Positions 43,641-52,143 of a stretch of 64,000 nt of DNA are shown piece by piece (positions within the stretch are counted from its first letter, which is position 1; each line of letters begins with the position of its first letter). Location of the stretch: NCBI GenBank assembly GCA_026710545.1, contig JAPOQU010000124.1, forward strand, positions 62,001 to 126,000. Direction: 5' to 3'. A program made the position numbers and the translations under genes. This stretch comes from Gammaproteobacteria bacterium (GTDB lineage Bacteria; Pseudomonadota; Gammaproteobacteria; Eutrophobiales; Eutrophobiaceae). Under the pieces are notes generated by a model that was not told where the DNA came from, made no database searches, and saw only the letters and a program-made list of their open reading frames with translations.

Positions 43641-44612
43641 TCAGGGAACCAGTATCGGCGAGCCAATGATAGAGCGGTTTTCCAGGTGCCTGTGCGCCGC
43701 TGCAGCGTCTCTCAATCCAAAAGGCACGCCTTGTTCAATGGTCAGCAACCCGTTCGTGATGGCCGAGAAGTATCGCCCTGCAGACAGTAACAGATCATCC
43801 CTGACATTCGCATAGCCGTACAGCGTCGGCCGGGTCAGGAACAAGCATCCGCGTTTTGCCAGTTCCAGGACATCCAGGGGGTCCGGTTTCCCGGAAGCAT
43901 TGCCGAAGCTGACCATCATGCCCCTGGGCCTGATACAGTCCAGGGATTTCATAAACGTGGACTTGCCGATCGAGTCATAGGCGACATCGACCCCCTGCCC
44001 TCCCGTCAGTTGCTTTACCTGCGGGGCAAAATCCTGTTGATGCAGCAGCGCCTGCGAACAGCCGTTTTCCAGGGCGATGTCCTTCTTGTCTTCGGAGCCG
44101 ACCGTACCGATAACGGTTGCACCGATCCTGGCAGCCCACTGGCACAGAATCCTGCCGGTACCGCCGGCCGCGGCATGAACCAGTACCGTCTCGCCTGCTT
44201 TCAGTTCATACAGTCGATGCGTCAGGTACTCGACAGTAAGGCCGCGGGTCAGTGTTGTCCCGGCCACCTCATCGGATATACCGTCCGGCAGCGGCACGAG
44301 CAGGCTTGCATCTATAATTCTTTCCGAGGCATAGGCGCCGAGCGGTTTCGAAGCGTAGCCCACCCGGTCCCCCTGGTTGAATCCGTCGACGCCGGGACCG
44401 ACGGCCTCTACGACCGCGGCAGCCTGGTCGCCGGGTATCAACGGCAATGCAGCCGGATACAAGCCGGAACGGAAGTAGGTATCGATGTAATTGACGCCGA
44501 TGGCCGTGTTTCGCACCAGGACTTCACCCGGGCCGGGTTCACCTGCCTGGTAATCCTCGTATGACAGTACTTCGGGACCGCCGTATTGGTTGACAAATAT
44601 CGCCTTGCTCAT
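43641..44612 (-). CDS. quinone oxidoreductase (MDR family, Qor-like)
   Basis: 323 residues from ATG 44612, supported by AGGA upstream; longer open frame to 44813 overlaps the next gene and is not credible. Features of the zeta-crystallin/QOR branch of medium-chain dehydrogenases: N-terminal GPEVLSYEDYQAGEPGPGEVLVRN, NYIDTYFRSGLY, and the NADPH-binding VLVHAAAGGTGRILCQWAARIGATVIGT (residues ~145-172). No zinc-ligand set, as usual for QORs. It reduces quinones or alpha,beta-unsaturated carbonyls with NADPH. It lies between the MetE-like and PHP-domain genes on the same strand. Confidence 0.92.
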   Translation of the reverse strand: MSKAIFVNQYGGPEVLSYEDYQAGEPGPGEVLVRNTAIGVNYIDTYFRSGLYPAALPLIPGDQAAAVVEAVGPGVDGFNQGDRVGYASKPLGAYASERIIDASLLVPLPDGISDEVAGTTLTRGLTVEYLTHRLYELKAGETVLVHAAAGGTGRILCQWAARIGATVIGTVGSEDKKDIALENGCSQALLHQQDFAPQVKQLTGGQGVDVAYDSIGKSTFMKSLDCIRPRGMMVSFGNASGKPDPLDVLELAKRGCLFLTRPTLYGYANVRDDLLLSAGRYFSAITNGLLTIEQGVPFGLRDAAAAHRHLENRSIIGSPILVP

Positions 44613-44661
44613 AATCCTGTCCGTTCCTCTTCTTTTTGTTCTATTATGTCGCAGATAGTCT

Positions 44662-45708
44662 CTACAGGGCCTCAGCCGCTTTCCGGTGGCTGGCAAGCAG
44701 GCCGGGGACCCGCTTCGGGTCTGCCCTGCCCCATCCACATTCCGTGCCGATGCCGAAATCTCCGGCATATACCTGCGCCGCCTCGATGCGTCGCCGGTCA
44801 CCGTCTTCATCATCGTGGTGTATCAGCCCCAGGTACAGTTTTGTCTCACCCCTGAAGTTCTCCAGCGGCATGAAATAGCCACGGTCGGTCCGGTTCCTGG
44901 GCACGGGGATATGCAGAAAGTCCACCTTGCGCTTAACGCCGCCCATGATACCGTTCATCAGTTCCACCAGTATCCCCGCATCTTTCGGCATGACCAGGTG
45001 TTCATCGTAAGGGGTACCGTAGCACAGGTGATAACCCAGTCTCACGCCTGCCGGCACGGCATCGCCCAGTACGGCCAGTTCATTGAATATCTGCTCCTTG
45101 TAGTCCGGGGGACGGTGCGGGAAGTAATCCTCGAAGATCAGCACTTCCTGGCACACGTCATACTGTATGTACAGGTCTTCATGGGGGATATTGTCCAGTA
45201 TCCTGTTCAGGGCGTTCAGCAGTGATTTAAGGTAAACGCGTTGATAATCATCGTAGGATTTGTGGCTGACATACATGTAACAACTGGACATGGGTGTGGG
45301 CAGGCAGACCTGGAAGCGTACTCCGGGGGAGATGACGCCCTCCTCTCGCAGTCGTTGAAATACGCCGTAAGAATATTCCGCTGCCCTGTCGTAACCGGTT
45401 GCAAATTCGACCCCATCCGGGTCGATGCCTTTCCTGAAACGCAACAGCGGCAATGAGCGCAACAACTTGCCGTCCCATTGGTGTAGTGCCAGTTCAGGCA
45501 CCGTCGGATCGATTTCCATTGCCGGATGCTCCATCAACATGGTCCTCTGGAAATAGATCCAGCGCGCCCGCTCACCGGTCTCGCCATCGGGTATCTTGTC
45601 AAGGTATGGGCCCAGTTCAGCGCTGATTTCCCGAAACACCTGCTCGCAGTTGTCCATGGCGATGCTGCCCACAAGATGGACGGCGCCGGATCCTGCTGGT
45701 TGGTTCAT
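44662..45708 (-). CDS. MetE/UROD-like TIM-barrel protein of unknown function
   Basis: 348 residues with the look of the cobalamin-independent methionine synthase C-terminal/UROD superfamily: a start VHLVGSIAMDN, the long strand-helix units ending RFQVCLPTPMSS, YIQYDVCQEVLIF and LGYHLCYG, and a C-terminal GIGTECGWGRADP, where MetE enzymes have the zinc-binding G-x-x-x-x-C-G. The Cys-rich pieces CQEV, HLCYG and ECGWG may bind zinc, but a full MetE set (His, Cys, Glu, Cys) cannot be confirmed by eye. A methyl- or one-carbon transfer role is possible but unproven. It stands between the permease and QOR genes. Confidence 0.65.
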   Translation of the reverse strand: MNQPAGSGAVHLVGSIAMDNCEQVFREISAELGPYLDKIPDGETGERARWIYFQRTMLMEHPAMEIDPTVPELALHQWDGKLLRSLPLLRFRKGIDPDGVEFATGYDRAAEYSYGVFQRLREEGVISPGVRFQVCLPTPMSSCYMYVSHKSYDDYQRVYLKSLLNALNRILDNIPHEDLYIQYDVCQEVLIFEDYFPHRPPDYKEQIFNELAVLGDAVPAGVRLGYHLCYGTPYDEHLVMPKDAGILVELMNGIMGGVKRKVDFLHIPVPRNRTDRGYFMPLENFRGETKLYLGLIHHDDEDGDRRRIEAAQVYAGDFGIGTECGWGRADPKRVPGLLASHRKAAEAL

Positions 45709-45738
45709 AGCATTTCTCCCGGTTGCTGAATAGATAAA

Positions 45739-47487
45739 TTATGCAGAGGGCGCCGCCTCGACGCGCACCGTGACCACGTCAGTATCATGATACTGCTGGT
45801 GGCGCACGGATGCAGCATAATGGCGCAGCAGGCGCAGGGGCATCTCCTCAATGGAACCACCTGCCGCCCAGTTACCCAGCGCCACCATCCGATCTTCCAG
45901 ATTGGTCTCGTCTGTGGTCGCGATGAACTCCAGGTCCGCGGCGCCACCGTCGTCGTGCACTATCAGCAACAGGCGCCGTTCGTGCTCCGGTTCCCCGTCA
46001 ACCTTGTGTCCCATCAGGATGTTCAGGGTTTCCTCTCCGACGGCGCGCACGCGCATGCTCATCTCCTCGTTCCATTTTCTCTGTGCGGAAAACCCTGACA
46101 GGAATTCGTCGACCCTTGCGTGGGAATTGGCATCCAGACCGGTCTTGATACGCCGCCGCCGGCTTCCCGCAGCCTCGCTGAACAGCGTCAGCAGAATCAC
46201 GGTAAGACCGCCCGTGGTCATGCCGTTTGCCAGTAGATCGCTCCACGCTCCCTGGAAGTATTCCGGGAAGATCCAGTCAAGCTGGAAGCCCAGACCGATC
46301 CAGAATGCAACGCCTACCACCAGGCTCTTGCGGTAGTTCAGGCCGTCGTGCAGGAGAATTTCCATGCCGAAAACGAAGATGAACGCTACTATTATGACGA
46401 GAAATGCAGCGGCTACCGGCCCCGGTATCGCGATAATGGCAGCCACCAGCTTAGGTAGAAACGCGAGCACGATAAAGATAACCCCGACACAGACGCCTAC
46501 CGAACGTGCGGCCACGCCGGTGAGTTCGGCTATAGAAATACTCATCCCGTAAGTCGTATTGGGGACCGTACCGGACAAGCCGGACAGCAGGTTGCCGAGA
46601 CCGTCAGCAGCGATCGCTCCCTGGATCGAGCGGAAATCGGTCGAACGCTGCTTGCGCCAGGAGATGCGCTGTATCGCAATACTGTCACCCAGCGTGTCCA
46701 TGGCCCCGACCAGGGTTACCATCACGAATGCCGGTAACAGGGCCCAGAATTCCGGCCCGAAGCTGAGATCGAAGCCCACGAAGGCTTGCTCCGGCAACCC
46801 TACCCAGGAGGCCTCCAGGACACTGGCGCTATCGTAGATACCGAATACCAAACCCGCAGTCAGTGTGCCGGAAACTATCCCGATGACGGGCGCCCAGAGC
46901 CGCCATACCCCTGCCGAGCGCAAGGCAATCACGAGTATGACAAGCAGGGTGATACCCGCTACGACCGGTGCGGTCGCTGCGGCAGCGCCTTCAGGGACAT
47001 CATAAAGCTTGCGAATGATGAGCGGGGCAATCGTTACCGGGATCAGCATGAGCACGGTGCCGGCGACGGTAGGGGTAAATATCCTGCGCAGCAGGGACAT
47101 CCTGGCGGCAAGGACGAACTGGACCAGCGACGACATGATAATCAGGCTGGCCAGCAGACCCGGCCCGCCCTGCTCCAGCGCGGTAATGGATACGGCCAGG
47201 AATGCGCTGGTGCTGCCCATGACAAGTATATAACCGGCCCCTACCCGGCCGATGCGTATTGCCTGGACCACGGTGGCAATCCCGCTGACCAACAGGGCGG
47301 CGAATACCGCCCAGGACAGGTACGCATCACTGCCTCCTGCAATGGTGATCATGACGGTCGGCGTTATAACGATACTGGCGATAGCAATCATCGCGTACTG
47401 GAGGCCAAGTCCCGCCGTAAGCAGTAACGGCGGGCGGTCGTCGGGTTCGTAGCGTACGTCACGGAGAGATCGGGTGGCTGATTCCAT
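45739..47487 (-). CDS. NCS2 (uracil/xanthine) permease with C-terminal extra domain
   Basis: 582 residues. Residues ~20-450 are the 14-segment nucleobase-cation symporter-2 core (AGLGLQYAMIAIASIVITP at the first helices, then the long central helices and the FGMEILLHDGLNYRKSL loop). The last ~125 residues (from about 458) are soluble and not part of the transporter; they look like a degenerate GHKL/anti-sigma ATPase fold: helix RVRAVGEETLNIL, strand LLLIVHDDGGAADLEF and helix LRLLRHYAASVRHQQY. The core should import xanthine, uracil or a related base; the tail may sense a ligand or bind a partner. It starts 4 nt from the aminotransferase stop, so they share a message. Confidence 0.85.
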   Translation of the reverse strand: MESATRSLRDVRYEPDDRPPLLLTAGLGLQYAMIAIASIVITPTVMITIAGGSDAYLSWAVFAALLVSGIATVVQAIRIGRVGAGYILVMGSTSAFLAVSITALEQGGPGLLASLIIMSSLVQFVLAARMSLLRRIFTPTVAGTVLMLIPVTIAPLIIRKLYDVPEGAAAATAPVVAGITLLVILVIALRSAGVWRLWAPVIGIVSGTLTAGLVFGIYDSASVLEASWVGLPEQAFVGFDLSFGPEFWALLPAFVMVTLVGAMDTLGDSIAIQRISWRKQRSTDFRSIQGAIAADGLGNLLSGLSGTVPNTTYGMSISIAELTGVAARSVGVCVGVIFIVLAFLPKLVAAIIAIPGPVAAAFLVIIVAFIFVFGMEILLHDGLNYRKSLVVGVAFWIGLGFQLDWIFPEYFQGAWSDLLANGMTTGGLTVILLTLFSEAAGSRRRRIKTGLDANSHARVDEFLSGFSAQRKWNEEMSMRVRAVGEETLNILMGHKVDGEPEHERRLLLIVHDDGGAADLEFIATTDETNLEDRMVALGNWAAGGSIEEMPLRLLRHYAASVRHQQYHDTDVVTVRVEAAPSA

Positions 47488-47491
47488 GCTG

Positions 47492-48625
47492 CTATACCAG
47501 GAGTTTCCGCAGGCTGTTCAAGGCTTCGAACAGCATCTCCACATCGTCATGATTATTATAGAAATGCGGCGAGACCCTGATGTTGCCGTCGCGACAGGAT
47601 GCAATGACCCCTTTTTCCTCAAGCGCTGCCACCAGCCGGTACATGTCTGTTGACTTTATGGTAACCAGTGGTCCGTGGCCGTTATCTGCTACGGGCATAG
47701 CCAGTTGGAAGCCGTTTTCCCGAGCTTTCTGTTTGATGGCCCGGGTAAGTGTCCTGACGTGCCGTTCTATCGCTTCCAGTCCCACCTCGTCAACCAGTTG
47801 CAGGCCGGCTATGGAGGCATACAGGCTGGAAACGGCAGGTGTGCCGGTCTCAAACCTGCGGGCGTTTTGTGCCGGGTCGTTCCGGTAGATATCCATGGCA
47901 TTTATGTCCGCCTGGCTGAACCAGCCGCTGGCGCCGGGATAGAGTCCGTTGACCAGGTCCTCTTTTACGTATAAAAAAGTCAACCCGGCCGATGAAACCA
48001 GGTACTTCAACGTGCCGGCAGCGGCAAAATCCACGTCCAGGGACTTAAGATCGATGGGCCTGGAACCGGCAGCCTGGTAGAAGTCCAGGAATACCAGGGC
48101 GCCTCTTTCATGGGCAGCGTCAATGATCGGTTTAATATCCAGTCGCGCGCCGTTGCGATAGCAGATTTCGGGAACAGACACGACCAGCGTGGTTTCGTCG
48201 ATGTGCTCGGCGAACCGTTCAGGCGCTATTGTCAGTTCACCCGGATGGCAGGGTACGCAGCCGATGACCGCGCCCCGTTTCTCCTGGGCGCGCCAGATCT
48301 GAGCCGTGGTGGGGAAATCGAAATCCGTGAGCAGGACCTTGTTGCGTTTGCCGGAAAAATCAAACGCGCTGGCCAGCGAATTCAGGCTGTTACTCAGGCA
48401 TGAATTGGTCGCTATCTCATCTGCCGAGACATTGAACAGTTGCGCCAGCATGGCCCTCAAGGTCTCCAGCTTGCCGGCCCAGACCTCCCAGTGGGAGCCG
48501 AAGCGGTCCCTGTCGTCCAGGTAGGTCAGGTAGGCTTGCCTGACGTCGTCAGACAGGGCGCCATAGGAACAACTGTCCAGGTAGGCCCTGGACCGGAATA
48601 TCGGAAAGCGTTCGCGCAGTGGCAT
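47492..48625 (-). CDS. class V aminotransferase-fold PLP enzyme
   Basis: 377 residues. Fold-type I pattern with N-terminal YLDSCSYGALSDDV, Asp-region LVFLDFYQAAGS (PLP ring contact) and GTLKYLVSSAGLTFLYV containing the Lys that forms the PLP aldimine. Reads like the cysteine desulfurase/kynureninase/isopenicillin-N epimerase-like group, without the SufS active-site loop with Cys. It is the first gene after tatD on the same strand and is followed closely by the nucleobase permease. Substrate unknown. Confidence 0.87.
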   Translation of the reverse strand: MPLRERFPIFRSRAYLDSCSYGALSDDVRQAYLTYLDDRDRFGSHWEVWAGKLETLRAMLAQLFNVSADEIATNSCLSNSLNSLASAFDFSGKRNKVLLTDFDFPTTAQIWRAQEKRGAVIGCVPCHPGELTIAPERFAEHIDETTLVVSVPEICYRNGARLDIKPIIDAAHERGALVFLDFYQAAGSRPIDLKSLDVDFAAAGTLKYLVSSAGLTFLYVKEDLVNGLYPGASGWFSQADINAMDIYRNDPAQNARRFETGTPAVSSLYASIAGLQLVDEVGLEAIERHVRTLTRAIKQKARENGFQLAMPVADNGHGPLVTIKSTDMYRLVAALEEKGVIASCRDGNIRVSPHFYNNHDDVEMLFEALNSLRKLLV

Positions 48626-48648
48626 AGGTCAGGCTCTAAGGGGTGTCT

Positions 48649-49434
48649 TCAAAGCTGTCCCCTTAATTCGAACAGGGTTTCATAATTCCGTGTCGTCGCC
48701 GTAGTTATCTCTGACAGTTCAACCTGGTGTAATTCAGCAAGTTTCTCCGCAACATGGCGCACATAGGCCGGTTGATTCTGTTTGCCGCGGTTGGGAACCG
48801 GCGCCAGGTACGGTGAATCCGTTTCTACGAGGAGCCTGTCCAGGGGTAACTGTGTGGCCACATCCTGGAGTTCCTGTGCATTGCGGAACGTGACGATACC
48901 GGAAAACGAGATATAAAAATTCAAATCGATGGCCTGCCGCGCCGTTTCCAGGTCGCCGGTATAGCAGTGCATAACTCCTCCCACAGCATCAGCTTTTTCC
49001 TCGGTAAGAATTTTAATCACGTCATCCCCGGTCTCGCGGCTGTGTATGATAAGAGGCTTGTGAATCGTCCTGGCAGCCCGGATATGGGTGCGAAACCGTT
49101 GTCTCTGCCAGTCCAGGTCTCCCTGGCTCCGGTAATAATCCAGGCCGGTCTCGCCGATGGCGACCACCGAGGGGTCTTCAGCCAGTTCCAGCAGGATATC
49201 TTCGGATAATTCGATTTCCCTGTCGGAATTCGGGTGTACGCCTGCCGAGGCCGAAACGCAGGGGTGGGAATCGGCCAGTTGTTTGATTTCGGGGAAGGTC
49301 TCGAGGTCTATGGAAACGCAAAGCATATGCCCTACCCCGGCCTCCAGGGCCATATTGATCACGGCATCGGCACCACCCTCCATCTCAATCAGGGGGATAT
49401 GGCAATGAGAATCGACTAAATACGGGTTTTGCAT
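48649..49434 (-). CDS. tatD: TatD-family deoxyribonuclease
   Basis: 261 residues: YLVDSHCHIPL (metal His pair), GVHPNS, AIGETGLDYY (Glu), PLIIHSRE, VMHCYTG and ETDSPYLAP (last Asp). Length and motifs are typical of TatD/YcfH 3'-5' exonucleases, metal dependent, with a role in DNA turnover and quality control. It lies downstream of holB as in E. coli (holB-ycfH). The ATG at 49434 has no ribosome site; a hairpin repeat begins 9 nt upstream of it. Confidence 0.93.
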   Translation of the reverse strand: MQNPYLVDSHCHIPLIEMEGGADAVINMALEAGVGHMLCVSIDLETFPEIKQLADSHPCVSASAGVHPNSDREIELSEDILLELAEDPSVVAIGETGLDYYRSQGDLDWQRQRFRTHIRAARTIHKPLIIHSRETGDDVIKILTEEKADAVGGVMHCYTGDLETARQAIDLNFYISFSGIVTFRNAQELQDVATQLPLDRLLVETDSPYLAPVPNRGKQNQPAYVRHVAEKLAELHQVELSEITTATTRNYETLFELRGQL

Positions 49435-49442
49435 AGCTTATG

Positions 49443-49496
49443 TATCCGCAGATGACGCAGATTATCGCAGATATAAAAGTCTGCGTAATCTGCGGA
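49443..49496. repeat. dispersed repeat with imperfect hairpin in front of tatD
   Basis: TCCGCAGATGACGCAG (49445-49460) pairs with CTGCGTAATCTGCGGA (49481-49496), 15 of 16 positions. The 23 nt 49443-49465 are identical to 55638-55660 upstream of fabG. The element fills the whole space between holB and tatD, where a ribosome site for tatD would be. Confidence 0.8.
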
Positions 49497-49499
49497 TTA

Positions 49500-50477
49500 T
49501 TATCTGTGGACTGTTTGCCAGTGAATTATTATTTCTTCCAGCAGGCCCTGTTTATTCAGGTTGTACTCTCCGGTAATCAACCGGTAGTTCTTGAATACCA
49601 GATCATAACACTCGATGACCTGTGAGAGGCTCAACCCGTTTACAAGGCTGTGCAGTTCCCGGTCGAAAAGGGGTACGCCGGTATTCTCCGACAGTTTCGC
49701 ACAGCGCATGGCAGCCATTTTGCTGAACAGGAACAGCAGCCAGTTCAAAATCTCGACTGCATCATGCTTCTGCCATTTTTCAGCCAGTTTCACAGGATCA
49801 GTGTGCGCCTGCCGGGCTTCCTGCAGGTGCGCCAGTACCTCACGCCGAATTTGCACGGCATCCGTATCGTTCAACTGCAGCGCCTTGATCGGCGCCCCTC
49901 CGCTCAGCTCAAGCAATGTGTCAGCCTGTTCAGGGTCGTTTAGCTGTTCACCCAGCCAGGTGTGAGCCGACTGCCTGTCTACGCCGTTGAAGCTGATTTT
50001 CTGGCAGCGGCTGCGTATGGTAACAGGCAATTTGCCGGTCTGGTAGGAAACCAGCATCAGCAGCGCCGATGGCGCCGGTTCTTCCAGGGTTTTCAGCAGG
50101 CTGTTAGCCGAGTGCCGGTTCAACCCCTCAGCCGGTTCTATGATGACAATCTTGTACTTGCCGTAGTGGTTGCTGAGTTGCAGGTAAGCGATCATGTCGC
50201 GCACGGCCTCCACCTTGATTTGCGTTGCGTTGTCTTCCGGGTTGACCACAAGAATATCAGGGTGGTTGCCGGCGTTGAACAGGAGGCAGGAACGGCATTG
50301 CCCGCATGCTGCCGTATTGGAACCTGCCTCACACAACAGCAACTGGGCGAACTCAAGAGCAAACCGGCTGATGCCGCAACCTTCGGCCCCGCTCAGTAAA
50401 ACAGCGTGCGCCAGCCTGTTTTGCTCGACAGCAAGCCGGGCCTGTTGCCATTGTTTGCTGTGCCAGGGGTAAGGCAT
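49500..50477 (-). CDS. holB: DNA polymerase III delta' subunit (HolB)
   Basis: About 325 residues from ATG 50477, 40 nt after the tmk stop; the open frame to 50540 (TTG) would overlap tmk. Clamp-loader features: AVLLSGAEGCGISRFALEFA, a Walker-A-like loop in which the Lys is missing as expected for delta', the zinc module C-G-Q-C-R-S-C (~60-75), IEPAEGLNRHSANSLLKTLEEP and the SRCQ motif (residues ~155). Part of the clamp loader that puts the beta clamp on DNA. In E. coli it sits in the same place, downstream of tmk. Confidence 0.92.
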   Translation of the reverse strand: MPYPWHSKQWQQARLAVEQNRLAHAVLLSGAEGCGISRFALEFAQLLLCEAGSNTAACGQCRSCLLFNAGNHPDILVVNPEDNATQIKVEAVRDMIAYLQLSNHYGKYKIVIIEPAEGLNRHSANSLLKTLEEPAPSALLMLVSYQTGKLPVTIRSRCQKISFNGVDRQSAHTWLGEQLNDPEQADTLLELSGGAPIKALQLNDTDAVQIRREVLAHLQEARQAHTDPVKLAEKWQKHDAVEILNWLLFLFSKMAAMRCAKLSENTGVPLFDRELHSLVNGLSLSQVIECYDLVFKNYRLITGEYNLNKQGLLEEIIIHWQTVHR

Positions 50478-50517
50478 CAATAACCGGCAGGGCTGGCGGG
50501 TATGGTGGCGGGGGGTA

Positions 50518-51144
50518 TCAACATAAACCTTTAGCCTCAAGCAAAGCCGTTATTTCCCGTGTGACATCGTCCGCTTCTCTTGCAGCGTCAACCACGTGGA
50601 CTCTTTCAGGGTATCGCCCGGCCAGTTCCAGGTACTTGTTCCTGACCCGCTGAAAAAAATTCATTGTTTCCGCCTCGAACCGGTCTGGTGCGCCGCGTTC
50701 CCGCATGCGCGCCAGGCCCACCTCCGGTGCCGCATCAAGCAACACGGTCAGGTCCGGTCTCAGCCTGCCCTGGACCATATCCTGCAGACGGGAAACCAGT
50801 TGCTCATCTACACCGCGGCCGCCGCCCTGGTAGGCGAACGTCGCATCGGTAAAGCGGTCGCATAAAACAATCATCCCCGCGTCCAGGGACGGCAGGATTA
50901 CATCCTGGATGTGCTGGCGTCGGGCGGCGAATACCAGGAGCATTTCCGTGATTCCGTCTATCCGGCCGGTGTCTTTTTGCAGGATAATGTCGCGAATAAC
51001 TTCGCCTGTGGGGGTGCCGCCGGGTTCCCTTGTGATAATGACGCCCCCGGGATGCCTTGCTGAAAGCAGGTCGAAGGCTTTTTCTACCTGCGTGGTTTTG
51101 CCAACCCCCTCTATACCTTCAAATGTGATAAAAAATCCCGTCAT
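50518..51144 (-). CDS. tmk: thymidylate kinase
   Basis: 208 residues. The phosphate loop FEGIEGVGKTTQ at 8-19, the LCDRFTDATFAYQGGGRG lid/NMP motif near 95-112 and REPGGTPTGE are those of dTMP kinases of the E. coli type. It phosphorylates dTMP to dTDP. mltG ends 6 nt before the tmk ATG, so pabC-mltG-tmk-holB form one unit in the canonical order. Confidence 0.95.
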   Translation of the reverse strand: MTGFFITFEGIEGVGKTTQVEKAFDLLSARHPGGVIITREPGGTPTGEVIRDIILQKDTGRIDGITEMLLVFAARRQHIQDVILPSLDAGMIVLCDRFTDATFAYQGGGRGVDEQLVSRLQDMVQGRLRPDLTVLLDAAPEVGLARMRERGAPDRFEAETMNFFQRVRNKYLELAGRYPERVHVVDAAREADDVTREITALLEAKGLC

Positions 51145-51150
51145 TGCGGC

Positions 51151-52143
51151 TCATCTGAGTTGATACCTTGCCACTGCCTGGTTGTGTTCGGCAAGCGTAT
51201 CGGAAAAGTAATGCCGGCCGTTTTCTCCTGTCGCGACAAAGAATAAAGCCGTCCCGGGTTCCGGTTGCAGCGCAGCGTGTATGGAGGCTCTTCCGGGCGC
51301 TGCTATAGGCGTAGGCGGAAGCCCTTTGTAACGATAGGTGTTGTACGGTGAATCGAACTCCAGGTCCCTGCGCCTGATATTCCCGTCATAGTTTTCTCCC
51401 AGGGCGTAAATCACGGTGGGGTCCGTCTGCAGTTTCATATTTTTTTCCAGACGGCGCACGAATACCCCGGCAATCCGGTTTCTTTCGTCGGCTGCCGCAG
51501 TTTCCTTCTCAATCAGGGACGCCATTATCAAAGCTTCGTAGGGTGACCGGTATGGCAGACCTGCCATGCGCCGGTCCCATTCCTGGGATAAAACAGCTTC
51601 CATCTGCTTGAACGAACGGCGCAGAAAATCCACGTCGGTCGTCTCGGCAGGGAAATAATACGTATCGGGGAAAAAACGCCCCTCCGCGTGATACCCCGGA
51701 TAACCTATTTCTGCCATTACCCGATCGGGCCGGGTCGAATTCAATTGTCTCCTGATATACCTGCTATCGTGCAGCGCAGCCATGATCTGGGGGAAGGACC
51801 AGCCCTCCACTATGGTCAGTGCATGCTGGGTTACCTTGCCGGCCACTATCGTGTCGAGTAATGACGATGCTGTGGCGCCGGGTTCTACCTGGTACTGACC
51901 GGCTTTTATCAAACCGTCAACACCCCTGATTTTACCTTCAAGCTGCAGGTAAAAAGGATATTCGAACCAGCCCCGAGCCGCCAGCCCTTCCGCTACGGCA
52001 AGCAGGGACATGCCGGGCTCTATGGAGAAATACTCCTGCCCTTCAATATTCAGCGGCATGTTCAATTGCTTTTCCATATCCTGGTAGAACAACCATCCGG
52101 CCAGGACGAGAGCAAGACCGGAAATGCATGCCGCAATCTTCAT
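51151..52143 (-). CDS. mltG: endolytic murein transglycosylase MltG (YceG)
   Basis: About 330 residues from ATG 52143, whose ATGA overlaps the pabC stop. One N-terminal membrane segment (ISGLALVLAGWLFY), a LysM-like region (VEPGMSLLAVAEGLAARGW), and the catalytic YceG domain with LIMASLIEKETAAADERN (the Glu cuts glycan strands) and DPTVIYALG..YNTYRYKGLPPTPI. It terminates nascent peptidoglycan strands in the periplasm while anchored in the inner membrane. The coupled gene order pabC-mltG-tmk is strictly conserved in Gammaproteobacteria. Confidence 0.95.
   Translation of the reverse strand: MKIAACISGLALVLAGWLFYQDMEKQLNMPLNIEGQEYFSIEPGMSLLAVAEGLAARGWFEYPFYLQLEGKIRGVDGLIKAGQYQVEPGATASSLLDTIVAGKVTQHALTIVEGWSFPQIMAALHDSRYIRRQLNSTRPDRVMAEIGYPGYHAEGRFFPDTYYFPAETTDVDFLRRSFKQMEAVLSQEWDRRMAGLPYRSPYEALIMASLIEKETAAADERNRIAGVFVRRLEKNMKLQTDPTVIYALGENYDGNIRRRDLEFDSPYNTYRYKGLPPTPIAAPGRASIHAALQPEPGTALFFVATGENGRHYFSDTLAEHNQAVARYQLR

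Noticed and set aside
48637-48665. TAAGGGG/CCCCTTA inverted repeat at the tatD end as a terminator
   Set aside because: Seven-bp stem with a 15-nt loop inside the end of the coding region and no T-run; too weak.
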